Shown here: positions 1-8,176 of the stretch, in pieces
Numbering within the stretch: the stretch's first letter is position 1
How the letters are laid out: each line of letters starts with the position of its first letter
Assembly: GCF_937900395.1 (NCBI RefSeq)
Contig: NZ_CALCDX010000026.1
Location: 1-13,923 of the forward strand
DNA from: an uncultured Caulobacter sp.
GTDB taxonomy: Bacteria; Pseudomonadota; Alphaproteobacteria; Caulobacterales; Caulobacteraceae
DNA: 13,923 nucleotides
Reading direction: 5' to 3'
The notes under the pieces: generated by a model
Told to the model about the DNA's origin: nothing
Databases searched by the model: none
Seen by the model: the letters and a program-made list of their open reading frames with translations, nothing else
Made by a program: the position numbers and the translations under genes

Positions 1-210
1 GGTGTCGGTCTGGCTGGACCGGCCGTGGCCGCGGCGGTCATGGGCGATGACGCGGTAGCCTTTCAGCAGGAAGAACATCATCTGGGCGTCCCAGTCGTCC
101 GACGACAGGGGCCAGCCGTGGTGGAAGACAACCGGCTGCGCGTCCTTGGGACCCCAGTCCTTGAAGAAGATCTGCGCGCCGTCGTTGGTGGTGAAGAAGC
201 CGCTGCTCAT
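1..210 (-). CDS. Alpha/beta hydrolase, chloroperoxidase/arylesterase-like (5' part only)
   Basis: The first 70 codons of a serine hydrolase of the alpha/beta fold; the gene runs off the left edge. Translation from the ATG at 208-210 gives MSSGFFTTNDGAQIFFKDWG. The oxyanion-strand motif HHGWP follows at residues 30-34, then the IAHDRRGHGRS segment at about 55-65. This combination is typical of cofactor-free (non-heme) chloroperoxidases and related arylesterases of 270-280 residues. The nucleophile elbow and catalytic Asp/His lie outside the window, so activity cannot be judged. The natural reaction is probably ester or lactone hydrolysis; perhydrolase activity is known for some members. A GAGGG/AGGA purine stretch precedes the ATG. 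The gene reads away from a 127-bp gap holding an FNR/FixK-type box and an inverted repeat. No signal peptide is visible, so it is probably cytoplasmic. Confidence 0.88.
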   Translation of the reverse strand, partial: MSSGFFTTNDGAQIFFKDWGPKDAQPVVFHHGWPLSSDDWDAQMMFFLLKGYRVIAHDRRGHGRSSQTDT

Positions 211-306
211 GGTCCTGATCCCTCATCCGGCGGGCCGTCTGGCCCGTCCCGCTGTTCCGATGAGGAGAGAATGCCGCTGAGCGTCGGGCGCAGATATAGA
301 AATGGT

Positions 307-323
307 CGAAACCTATGGTTTCG
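307..323. promoter_or_regulatory. Inverted repeat, operator candidate upstream of the hydrolase
   Basis: A perfect 7-bp inverted repeat, CGAAACC-tat-GGTTTCG, lies between the FNR/FixK-type box and the probable -10 region of the hydrolase promoter. A dimeric repressor (for example TetR- or GntR-like) bound here would cover the promoter spacer. No regulator gene is in the window, so the binding protein is unknown. Confidence 0.4.
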
Positions 324-327
324 GATT

Positions 328-341
328 TTGATCTATATCAA
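328..341 (-). promoter_or_regulatory. Perfect FNR/FixK-type box
   Basis: The 14-bp sequence TTGATCTATATCAA matches the Crp-Fnr family consensus TTGAT-N4-ATCAA at all ten defined positions. It is centred about 124 bp upstream of the hydrolase ATG and overlaps the stop codon of the upstream DUF1206 gene. AT-rich -10 candidates (TATATC or TTCTAT on the minus strand, about 293-302) would place the box near -42 to -48 from the start site, the usual activating position. In Caulobacter the known regulator of such boxes is FixK, under FixLJ oxygen control. Binding here is an inference from the motif. Confidence 0.6.
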
Positions 342-1189
342 ATCGTGAGGTCGCGGGGCGGCGAGATGCGGCGATAGCGCGCCTCGACGAAGCCAAACAG
401 GCCGAAGGCGATGAGCCCCGCCGCCAAGGCGCCCAGCACGAGCCCGCCAAACGGCCGCTGCTCGATCGTCTGCAGGGCCTGGCCCCAGCTACGAGCCTCG
501 TCCGCCCTCGCCTGCAGACCCGCCAGGACGAGGAAGACCCCGACCGGCAAGGTGGCGAGACCCCGGGCGGCGTAGCCGACCTTGGCCAGGGGCTCGACGC
601 GCCGCCGCAGGTTCTTGTCGCAGGCGAGGCGATGGCCGAAGTCCTGCATCAGCCCCTGGATGACATTGCCGACCCCGAAACCGATCACCACCAGCCCCGC
701 CAGGATCAGCAGCCAGTCGCCGTGGGGCGCGCCCAGCACCGCGGCAGTGGTTTGGCGCAAGTCCTCGGTTTCGTCGGCCTCGCCGAAGTCCTCGAAGACG
801 TCGAGCAGCTCGAAGGCCGACAGCGCCAGGCCGCCATACACCAGGCCGCTGATCGCCTGGCCGGCGCGGACGGCCCAGCCCTTGGGGGAGGTCCCGTGGC
901 GGTCGGCGTCGAACACGGCCTGGATCGCGCGCCAGGCCGCGAAGCCCATCAGGCCGCAGCCCACCGCGGCGATCAGCACCGTCCCGAGCGGCCATCGCGA
1001 CCAGGTCTCCAGCACGCCCTTCGCGCCCTGGGCCTGGGGCGTCAGGTCCATGGCCGCCAGAATGGCGATCGCGCCCAGGCCGCAATAGACGAGACCGCGC
1101 GCGGCGTACCCCAGGCGCGCGGCCCATTCGAGCAAGCGCGAGACATCAATCCGTCGAAAATCCAGCAGCCTTCGCGGCTGCGCCAGCAT
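338..1189 (-). CDS. DUF1206 integral membrane protein (three repeats, six predicted TM segments)
   Basis: A 283-residue inner-membrane protein built from three copies of the DUF1206 unit, at about residues 19-93, 105-185 and 199-273. The repeats are recognised by the recurring pattern in LGYAARGLVY, GQAISGLVYGG and VGYAARGLATLP. Predicted membrane segments lie near 29-47, 68-86, 112-129, 158-176, 207-225 and 248-268. An acidic stretch (about 130-145) connects segments 3 and 4. The molecular function of DUF1206 is not established. The frame is open to a TTG at 1198, but the ATG at 1187-1189 is the more likely start. The gene begins 14 bp after the stop of the 67-residue gene upstream, so the two are probably cotranscribed. 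Its own stop overlaps the FNR/FixK-type box. Confidence 0.9.
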   Translation of the reverse strand: MLAQPRRLLDFRRIDVSRLLEWAARLGYAARGLVYCGLGAIAILAAMDLTPQAQGAKGVLETWSRWPLGTVLIAAVGCGLMGFAAWRAIQAVFDADRHGTSPKGWAVRAGQAISGLVYGGLALSAFELLDVFEDFGEADETEDLRQTTAAVLGAPHGDWLLILAGLVVIGFGVGNVIQGLMQDFGHRLACDKNLRRRVEPLAKVGYAARGLATLPVGVFLVLAGLQARADEARSWGQALQTIEQRPFGGLVLGALAAGLIAFGLFGFVEARYRRISPPRDLTI

Positions 1190-1203
1190 ACCGCCCAAGA
1201 CCC

Positions 1204-1407
1204 TTAGAACCCTTCTTCGTGCGTGATGGCGGTGACCGGCGCGCGCGTGAACCGAACACCGCGATAGGTTGTCCGCGGCGGATCGCCCTCCGCCACGCCA
1301 CCGGTCGCGGTCAGGAAAGCCTGCCAGTCATCCTCGGGCAGCAGGAAGCCCACGGTCTTGTCCGGCGCGGCGTCGATCTCGCGGTCGACTTGCTGGCGGA
1401 CATCCAT
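1204..1407 (-). CDS. Small hypothetical protein (67 aa)
   Basis: A 67-residue acidic protein beginning MDVRQQVDREIDAAPDKTVG and ending ITHEEGF. The start is fixed by a strong Shine-Dalgarno sequence AAGGAG 7 nt upstream of the ATG at 1405-1407. The frame is open 20 codons further up to 1467, but that extension runs back towards the pnp terminator hairpin and has no better signal. The protein has no signal peptide, membrane segment or cysteine. I do not recognise the family. The middle segment (FLLPEDDWQAFL) faintly resembles the C-terminal tails of some Phd-type antitoxins, but no toxin-like partner is adjacent. It lies directly downstream of the pnp terminator and 14 bp upstream of the DUF1206 gene. 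Confidence 0.7.
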   Translation of the reverse strand: MDVRQQVDREIDAAPDKTVGFLLPEDDWQAFLTATGGVAEGDPPRTTYRGVRFTRAPVTAITHEEGF

Positions 1408-1460
1408 GGCGGCGCTCCTTGCTCGCCAGGGACAACGCCCAGCGCCGCCACGCGCTCCCA

Positions 1461-1495
1461 AACGCAAAACGGGCGGCCCCTCTCGGAGCCGCCCG
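1461..1495 (-). terminator. Rho-independent terminator of pnp
   Basis: On the minus strand an 8-bp GC stem (CGGGCGGC paired with GCCGCCCG; arms at 1488-1495 and 1470-1477) closes a 10-nt loop. It is followed at once by TTTTGCGTT. It lies 40 bp beyond the pnp stop codon and closes the rbfA-truB-rpsO-pnp cluster. Some readthrough could feed the small gene at 1407. Confidence 0.85.
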
Positions 1496-1534
1496 CCTGT
1501 GTTCGCTTCGGAAAGACCGATCGCTTCTGAAGGC

Positions 1535-3676
<2,142 letters not shown>

Positions 3677-3835
3677 TTTTCTTCTTTCGGTTCCCGCGGG
3701 CGGATTCCCGTCGGGGGCGGACAGGGGCGGACGGCTAACGGAAGCCGGCCCGATGATCCTCATCCAGTGTGACAGGCGGGTTTGAGGACGTGAACCCTCG
3801 GACAAACGGAGACCCAGTTGGAGCGGGCCGCCTTG

Positions 3836-3873
3836 GGAGCCTGGCGTACGGCCTGTCTCGGCCGCCGGGCTCC
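3836..3873 (-). promoter_or_regulatory. Imperfect hairpin in the pnp leader
   Basis: On the minus strand GGAGCC pairs with GGCTCC (arms 3868-3873 and 3836-3841). Inner pairs GGC/GCC and GGCC/GGCC make a 38-nt irregular stem-loop. It starts about 10 nt after the rpsO-proximal hairpin and lies about 160 nt upstream of the pnp start codon. In E. coli the rpsO-pnp interval carries an RNase III-cleaved hairpin through which PNPase represses its own synthesis. A similar role here is an inference. Confidence 0.45.
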
Positions 3874-3883
3874 AAATACGCGA

Positions 3884-3913
3884 TCCGCCGCCCTGCTTTC
3901 GCGGGGCGGCGGA
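3884..3913 (-). terminator. Strong hairpin after rpsO (attenuator or 3'-end stabiliser)
   Basis: A perfect 10-bp stem (TCCGCCGCCC paired with GGGCGGCGGA; arms 3904-3913 and 3884-3893) with a 10-nt loop lies 10 nt after the rpsO stop codon. The downstream sequence (TCGCGTATTTGG) lacks a real U-tract. It is therefore more likely a partial terminator or RNA-stability element than a full stop, and leaves pnp expressed by readthrough. Confidence 0.6.
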
Positions 3914-3923
3914 CCTGGATGCC

Positions 3924-4193
3924 TTAGCGACGCAGACCCAGCTTTTCGATCAGGGACTGATAGCGACCGGCGTCGGACTTCTTCAGGTGGTCGAGGAGCC
4001 GGCGACGCTGGGAAACCAGCTTCAGCAGGCCACGACGGCTGTGGTTGTCCTTCTTGTGCGTCTTGAAGTGCTCGGTCAGATTCGAGATGCGTTCCGAGAG
4101 GATCGCGACCTGGACTTCAGCGCTGCCGGTGTCACCCGCGCCGCGGGCGTGTTCGGCGATGAGAGCGGCCTTGCGCTCGATAGTGATCGACAT
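3924..4193 (-). CDS. rpsO: 30S ribosomal protein S15
   Basis: A primary 16S rRNA-binding protein of the small-subunit platform, 89 residues, the normal family length. It starts MSITIERKAALIAEHARGAG and shows the conserved S15 blocks GSAEVQVAIL (about 23-32), the HFKTHKKDNHSRRGLL segment (about 42-57), and the QRRRLLDHLKK helix. The frame is open 23 codons further upstream into truB, but the ATG at 4191-4193 matches the family start and is preceded by a GGAG Shine-Dalgarno at suitable spacing. The gap to truB is only 14 bp, so the two share a transcript. Any S15 autoregulatory leader structure would have to include truB coding sequence. Confidence 0.98.
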   Translation of the reverse strand: MSITIERKAALIAEHARGAGDTGSAEVQVAILSERISNLTEHFKTHKKDNHSRRGLLKLVSQRRRLLDHLKKSDAGRYQSLIEKLGLRR

Positions 4194-4207
4194 CGGTAAG
4201 TCTCCGC

Positions 4208-5140
4208 TCAGGTGAGTTGGAAGACCCGCACCGGATTGAGCCGCCCGGCGCGCATCTCGCACAGGGCCACCAACCTGTCGCCGGACATGGCGGAAACGGT
4301 GCGATCGCCGGGCGGAAGCTCGGCTTTCAGCGTTTCAACCTGCCTTGGGAGCAGGACGATGGCGCGTCCCTGTGCAAGCCGGAAGGCGTCTTCATCGGTC
4401 ACGGCCAACGCCGGGATGTCGTCCAGCGCGGTCTCGACCGGAAGCAATGCCTCCGACAGCCGCGCCTCATAGCTCAAATTCTCGAGAGTTTCCAGCGATA
4501 TCGCCCCGGCCTCCGAGAAGCCGCCCACCCGGGTGCGGCGCAGGTCGGCCACGTGACCGCACGCGCCGAGCGCCTTGGCGAGGTCGCGGACCACGGCGCG
4601 GACATAGGTGCCCTTGCCGCATTCCATCTCCAGGGTGATGTGGTCGACGTCCGGCTGGCCCACGACCTTGAGGTCGAAGATCGTCACCTTGCGGGTCGGC
4701 AGCTCGAACTCGACCCCATCGCGGGCCAGGTCATAGGCGCGCTCGCCGTCGACCTTGATGGCCGAGAAGTTCGGCGGGACCTGGTCGACCTCGCCGATGA
4801 AGGCGGGTAGCGCCGCCTCGACCTGCTCCCGCGTCGGACGGACGTCGGAGCTGGCCGTGGTCTCGCCTTCGCGGTCCAGGGTCGTGGTGTCGCGGCCCCA
4901 GGCGATCGTGAAGCGATAGGCCTTGTCGGCGTCCATCAGGAACGGGACGGTCTTGGTCGCCTCGCCGAGGGCGATGGGCAGGATGCCGGTGGCCAGGGGG
5001 TCTAGCGTGCCGGCGTGCCCACCCTTCTGGGCGTTGAACGCGCGGCGCACGCGGCTCACCGCCGTGGTCGAGGTCAGGTCGTAGGGCTTGTCCAGGCAGA
5101 TCCAGCCCGAAACGGCCTCGCCCTTCTTGCGGCGGGCCAT
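4208..5140 (-). CDS. truB: tRNA pseudouridine(55) synthase
   Basis: Converts U55 of the tRNA T-loop to pseudouridine. It has 310 residues, with the catalytic Asp at D47 in the GGHAGTLDPLATGILP motif. Other conserved elements are AYRF (73-76), PPNFSAIKVDGERAYDLAR (122-140), GKGTYVRAVVRDLAKALG (175-192) and LRRTRVGGFSE (200-210). A C-terminal extension of about 90 residues corresponds to the TruB C-terminal domain region of proteobacteria. The start ATG at 5138-5140 lies 3 nt after the rbfA stop. The AAGG next to the start overlaps that stop codon, so translation is probably coupled to rbfA. Confidence 0.97.
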   Translation of the reverse strand: MARRKKGEAVSGWICLDKPYDLTSTTAVSRVRRAFNAQKGGHAGTLDPLATGILPIALGEATKTVPFLMDADKAYRFTIAWGRDTTTLDREGETTASSDVRPTREQVEAALPAFIGEVDQVPPNFSAIKVDGERAYDLARDGVEFELPTRKVTIFDLKVVGQPDVDHITLEMECGKGTYVRAVVRDLAKALGACGHVADLRRTRVGGFSEAGAISLETLENLSYEARLSEALLPVETALDDIPALAVTDEDAFRLAQGRAIVLLPRQVETLKAELPPGDRTVSAMSGDRLVALCEMRAGRLNPVRVFQLT

Positions 5141-5143
5141 GCC

Positions 5144-5593
5144 TTAGTCCTCGTCGTCTTCGCCGAGCACGTCGGACAGGGTCCGGGTGTCCTGCTGGAC
5201 GCGCGGATCCAGGAACAGCTTGTCCATGTAGGCGGCCGTGCCGAAGCTCTCGTCGTGGATGAACTTCAGGTCTGGCGTGAACTTCATGTCGATGTTCCGT
5301 CCCAGGCGCCCGCGCAGGAACTTGGAAACCCGGTTCAGGCCCTTGATCACCTCGGTCGTGTCCTCGCCGGTCAGGCCCGCGCCCAGCGGCTCGACGAAGC
5401 AGACGGCGTGCTTGAGGTCCGGACTCATCCGCACTTCGGAGACGGTGACCGAGATGTTGTGCAGCGCTTCGTCCTGCAGCTCCTCCTCGCGGAGGATCTC
5501 GACCAGGGCGTGGCGGATCAGTTCGCCGGCGCGGAGCTGGCGTTGCGAGGGGCCGGTGGCGACGCCCTTCTTGTTGTCGGCATGGCGCTTCAT
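5144..5593 (-). CDS. rbfA: 30S ribosome-binding factor A
   Basis: A KH-like factor that binds the 30S subunit and helps mature the 5' end of 16S rRNA. It has 149 residues. The RbfA fold is visible in QRQLRAGELIRHALVEIL (17-34), an ISVTVSEVRMSPDLKHAVCF strand-helix region, and FTPDLKFIHDESFGTAAYMD. The acidic tail LGEDDED is common in alphaproteobacteria. The start ATG (5591-5593) follows an AAGGA Shine-Dalgarno at about 10 nt spacing. It is the first gene of the rbfA-truB-rpsO-pnp group. Because infB terminates separately, a promoter should lie in the 5594-5698 interval, but I cannot point to a convincing one. Confidence 0.96.
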   Translation of the reverse strand: MKRHADNKKGVATGPSQRQLRAGELIRHALVEILREEELQDEALHNISVTVSEVRMSPDLKHAVCFVEPLGAGLTGEDTTEVIKGLNRVSKFLRGRLGRNIDMKFTPDLKFIHDESFGTAAYMDKLFLDPRVQQDTRTLSDVLGEDDED

Positions 5594-5698
5594 GGCGCGA
5601 TAGTCCTTGCGGCCCGGCCGGCGGATCGAACGCCGGTGCGCGGGGAAAATCGAAGGCGCGGTGTCTAGGCCTGGAAATGGGAGAAGTCCAGTACGGTA

Positions 5699-5830
5699 TC
5701 CTTCTCCCCTCTGCGGGAGAAGGTGGCCCGAAGGGCCGGATGAGGGGTCGCGCAGGCTCGTCGGACAAGCCTTTCAACCCCTCACCCGTCTCGCTTCGCG
5801 AGCCACCCTCTCCCGCAAGGGGAGAGGGGA
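5699..5830. repeat. 132-bp inverted-repeat intergenic element (REP/MITE-like)
   Basis: The two ends are imperfect inverted repeats of each other: about 29 nt from 5699, matched to the reverse complement of about 29 nt ending at 5830. Each end also folds alone: CCTTCTCCC/GGGAGAAGG (5700-5708 with 5715-5723) and CCCTCTCCC/GGGAGAGGG (5806-5814 with 5820-5828). Inside are GGCCC-gaa-GGGCC (5725-5737), TGAGGGGT/ACCCCTCA (5741-5748 with 5777-5784) enclosing AGGCT/AGCCT, and CTCGC-ttc-GCGAG (5790-5802). It has no coding capacity. From memory, similar CTCCC...GGGAG...TGAGGGG elements are scattered between alphaproteobacterial genes. It abuts the stop codon of the dienelactone hydrolase gene and may end or stabilise that mRNA. 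Confidence 0.8.
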
Positions 5831-6616
5831 TTAAGCTCCCGTTCTCTCCCGAAAGAACGCGATCACCCGGTCACGCGCCTTCATCGTGCCGCAGTCGGGG
5901 ATGGAGCGGTGCAGGTGCAGGGTCAGGACCGAATGCGGGGCCATCGGCACGCCGGGCGCGGCGTCGTGGTCCTCCAGTTCGATGACCTCGACCTTGTCGC
6001 CGAACTCGGCATTCAGGCGCGCGATACGGGCGTCGGGCACCAGCTTGTCGGACTTGAAGCGCAGGGCGAGCAGAGACAGGTCCTCGTCCTTGAACCGCCG
6101 CTTGGCGCAGGCCAGTTCGCCAGCCGAACAGTCAAGACCGCCGCGCTCGCCGAACGGCAGGGACGGCTGGGACATGACCGGCGCCACGACGACCGGCTCG
6201 GTCATCATCGCCAGGGCGAAGCCGCCGGTGAAGCACATGCCCACCGCGCCGACGCCCTTGCCGCCGCACTCGGCGTGGACCTCGCGCGCCAGGGCCCGCA
6301 GCCAGTCGACGATCGGGCTGGACCGGCCGCCCCTCCAGACGCTGAACTCGCGGCGCACGCACATGGCCTTGAGGATCTCAGAGGCCGCGTAGCCTTGGGT
6401 CACGGTCTTGCCCGGCTTGCCGAACAGGCTGGGACAGAAGGCGGTCATGCCGGCGTCGGCCAGATCCCGCGCGAAAGCCAGGACGCCAGGATGCAGGCCG
6501 GGAGCCTCGTGGATGACGATCACGGCCCGCCCCGCGCCGATGCGATAGACCTCGCGCGTCCAGCGGCCGTCGTCGAAGTCGAAGCGCTCGAACCCCGCCA
6601 GCGGATCGTCCGGCAT
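5831..6616 (-). CDS. Dienelactone hydrolase family protein
   Basis: A cytoplasmic alpha/beta hydrolase of 261 residues in the dienelactone hydrolase (carboxymethylenebutenolidase) family. The cysteine nucleophile is C128 in GAVGMCFTGGFALAM. Likely triad partners are D190 (FKSDKLVPDARI) and H228 (PHSVLTLH). E37 in IHEAPGL matches the family's conserved glutamate. The region around 86-110, with a WLRALAREVH helix, fits the usual fold. The true substrate is unknown; no aromatic-degradation genes surround it. The start ATG at 6614-6616 has GGGAGG 8 nt upstream; an upstream GTG at 6652 is open but poorer. It is divergent from the small membrane-protein gene 86 bp away. Its TAA stop abuts the inverted-repeat element. 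Confidence 0.88.
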   Translation of the reverse strand: MPDDPLAGFERFDFDDGRWTREVYRIGAGRAVIVIHEAPGLHPGVLAFARDLADAGMTAFCPSLFGKPGKTVTQGYAASEILKAMCVRREFSVWRGGRSSPIVDWLRALAREVHAECGGKGVGAVGMCFTGGFALAMMTEPVVVAPVMSQPSLPFGERGGLDCSAGELACAKRRFKDEDLSLLALRFKSDKLVPDARIARLNAEFGDKVEVIELEDHDAAPGVPMAPHSVLTLHLHRSIPDCGTMKARDRVIAFFRERTGA

Positions 6617-6702
6617 CCTGTCGCCCTCCCATGCAGTAGGGCGAGCTTGCACGAGAACTGCGGCGCAGCCTATCCAGCAAGCTCAACCAAGAGGAGGCGC
6701 CG

Positions 6703-7041
6703 ATGGTGTTCTGGTGGACGGGACGTGGCTATCTCGGCCTGCTGACCCTTATCGGCGTGTTTGGCCTCTTCGGCGCAGGGCTTACCGTCGCGTTTGGCGA
6801 GCAGATTTTCGAACACGCACCATGGCTCTGGGGTATCGGCGCGGCGATCGCGGCCACAGTCAACTGGATCGTCGGTAGCCGGGTTAATCGTCGTCCGATC
6901 AAGGTCCCGGCGCCGCGCCTCTGGAAGTCGCGCCTCACCTATCGGCCACCCAATCGCTTGATGTCGTTGCCGCTGGAGGTCTGGTCGGCCCCGATGATGG
7001 TCCTTGCGATCTTTCTCGTTGTGCGCGGCCTTCTGCCCTAG
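6703..7041 (+). CDS. Small membrane protein (112 aa), three predicted TM segments
   Basis: The only convincing plus-strand gene in the window. A GAGGAGG Shine-Dalgarno at 6691-6697 precedes the ATG by 5 nt. The 112-residue product begins MVFWWTGRGYLGLLTLIG. Hydrophobic segments at about 10-30, 40-58 and 90-109 flank a basic, proline-rich loop (SRVNRRPIKVPAPRLWKSR). I do not recognise a characterised family; uncharacterised inner-membrane proteins with a WWTG-type start occur in Caulobacter-type genomes (from memory). It is divergent from the dienelactone hydrolase gene and converges, 14 bp apart, on the secreted-protein gene at 7056. No terminator is visible between them. Confidence 0.8.
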   Translation: MVFWWTGRGYLGLLTLIGVFGLFGAGLTVAFGEQIFEHAPWLWGIGAAIAATVNWIVGSRVNRRPIKVPAPRLWKSRLTYRPPNRLMSLPLEVWSAPMMVLAIFLVVRGLLP

Positions 7042-7055
7042 GCCAGCCGGCCAGA

Positions 7056-7619
7056 TCAGTTCGACGTGTCGGGATGCTGAGGATTGTCGGTCCAGTCTTC
7101 CATCGGGTTTGGCGCGCGCCCCTTAGGCAGCCGCCACTCGCCCCGATACGAGAAATCCAGGGTCCCGCACAGACGGGCGCGCCCCTGCGCCTTCGGATCG
7201 TCGCCGAACGCCTGGATGCGCAGGTCGCGCCGGATAACGATGGTGCTGAACGACAGCCAAAGCCGTGTGGAGCCCGGACAAAAGGCGCGGACATAGATCT
7301 TGCCCTGGGCCGCGCTGGCGTCGACCTCGTAGAGCATGGCGTCGGTGTCGACCCCGTCAATGGCCCCGAGACCGCCCGGCCCAAGGTCCTTCTGGCGGCC
7401 GTCCGTCAGCCGCGCCTCGGCCGGCACGCCGGTGGCCAGCACCTTGATCGGCTTGCCGCCGCCCAGAAGGCCTTGGTTGAACAGGATGGTCACGCCCGCG
7501 CCGGTCAGCCGCTTGGCGTCTGGCGAGATCGGGTCGTACGAGAACATCCGCGTCTCGGCCCGCGCGGCGGACGCCGACAGGATCGCAACGGCGGCGACCG
7601 CCCAGCCCAGCTTGATCAT
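7056..7619 (-). CDS. Secreted hypothetical protein (187 aa)
   Basis: The N-terminus MIKLGWAVAAVAILSASAARA is a clear Sec signal peptide, with likely cleavage after residue 21 (ARA|ETR). The mature protein is about 166 residues with two cysteines (C114, C151) that could form a periplasmic disulfide. A beta-rich core (KIYVRAFCPG, RLWLSFSTIVIRRDLRI, LCGTLDFSYRGEWRLPKG) precedes a proline/asparagine-rich tail. I do not recognise the family. Its ATG overlaps the stop of the upstream DUF2939 lipoprotein gene in an ATGA (7616-7619), which indicates translational coupling and a shared envelope process. The frame is open further up to 7727, but that stretch lies inside the lipoprotein gene and lacks a signal peptide. 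Confidence 0.82.
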   Translation of the reverse strand: MIKLGWAVAAVAILSASAARAETRMFSYDPISPDAKRLTGAGVTILFNQGLLGGGKPIKVLATGVPAEARLTDGRQKDLGPGGLGAIDGVDTDAMLYEVDASAAQGKIYVRAFCPGSTRLWLSFSTIVIRRDLRIQAFGDDPKAQGRARLCGTLDFSYRGEWRLPKGRAPNPMEDWTDNPQHPDTSN

Positions 7620-8131
7620 CGGCGGAGATGCAGGTTCGCCGCCTGCGGATCGAAGCTCGTCAGGCGCCAGGTCGCACCCTCGCGCGTGAAGGTCAGCAGG
7701 CAAGGGCCGTCCTTCTTCGCCGCGCACACCCGGCCATCGCCCAGGGGCCGAAGCGTGCTGGCGATCGCGACGCGCCCCGGGATCGGGCGGTCAGGCGTGT
7801 AGCCGTAATAGGTGGCCGCCGCGTGGAAAGTCTCGGGCCGGATCAGGGCCTCGCCAGCCACGTCGGCGATCGGCCCCGCCGCCAGGGCGGTCAGGGCCGC
7901 GACGGCGTCGCTGGACCCACCGCGCCGGCGGGCCTCGTCCATCAATCGCGCCTCGATCTGACCCTTCAGCGCCCGGCGGTCGACATGGGCGTCGAACCGC
8001 GCCCGGTCGTTGTCGCGGATCGCCACGAGCAGGTCATGGACATCGCCGGCGGCGTCATAGCGGTCCGCGGTCGCGCAGGCGGTCAGCGAGGCGGCGACGG
8101 CGGTCAGAGCGAGGAGAGCCTTGATACGCAT
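7616..8131 (-). CDS. DUF2939 domain lipoprotein (171 aa)
   Basis: The N-terminus MRIKALLALTAVAASLTACA is a lipoprotein signal with lipobox LTAC, giving a lipidated Cys at position 19. The mature part matches the DUF2939 pattern: RYDAAGDVHDLLVAIRDND, then the HVDRRALKGQIEARL helix, and a C-terminal strand region CLLTFTREGATWRLTSFD. The domain covers about residues 24-165. Function is unknown; the fold type suggests a small envelope-anchored domain. No good Shine-Dalgarno precedes the ATG at 8129-8131. The gene follows vapC by 45 bp with no visible terminator, so it may be read from the vapBC promoter. It overlaps the downstream secreted-protein gene by 4 bp. Confidence 0.85.
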   Translation of the reverse strand: MRIKALLALTAVAASLTACATADRYDAAGDVHDLLVAIRDNDRARFDAHVDRRALKGQIEARLMDEARRRGGSSDAVAALTALAAGPIADVAGEALIRPETFHAAATYYGYTPDRPIPGRVAIASTLRPLGDGRVCAAKKDGPCLLTFTREGATWRLTSFDPQAANLHLRR

Positions 8132-8176
8132 GGTGAAAGGCGTAGCGCCGGATTGGGGCGATTTCCAGTCTGGGCG

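Noticed and set aside
25..348. A 107-codon plus-strand frame at the left edge
   Set aside because: It lies opposite the well-supported hydrolase start and runs through its promoter region; no ribosome site or domain.
1408..1467. N-terminal extension of the 67-residue gene by 20 codons
   Set aside because: The AAGGAG Shine-Dalgarno is correctly spaced for the internal ATG at 1405-1407. The extension begins right after the pnp terminator and has an Arg/Gly/Ala composition typical of non-coding frames.
3677..3805. N-terminal extension of pnp by 43 codons
   Set aside because: The extension covers the hairpin-containing leader region, lacks homology to PNPase, and MFDIKRKTIEW matches the family start.
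6641..6678. Possible promoter (TTGCACG ... GCCTATCC) for the plus-strand membrane-protein gene
   Set aside because: Spacing fits a Caulobacter sigma-73 promoter loosely, but both boxes deviate from consensus, so it is not listed as a feature.
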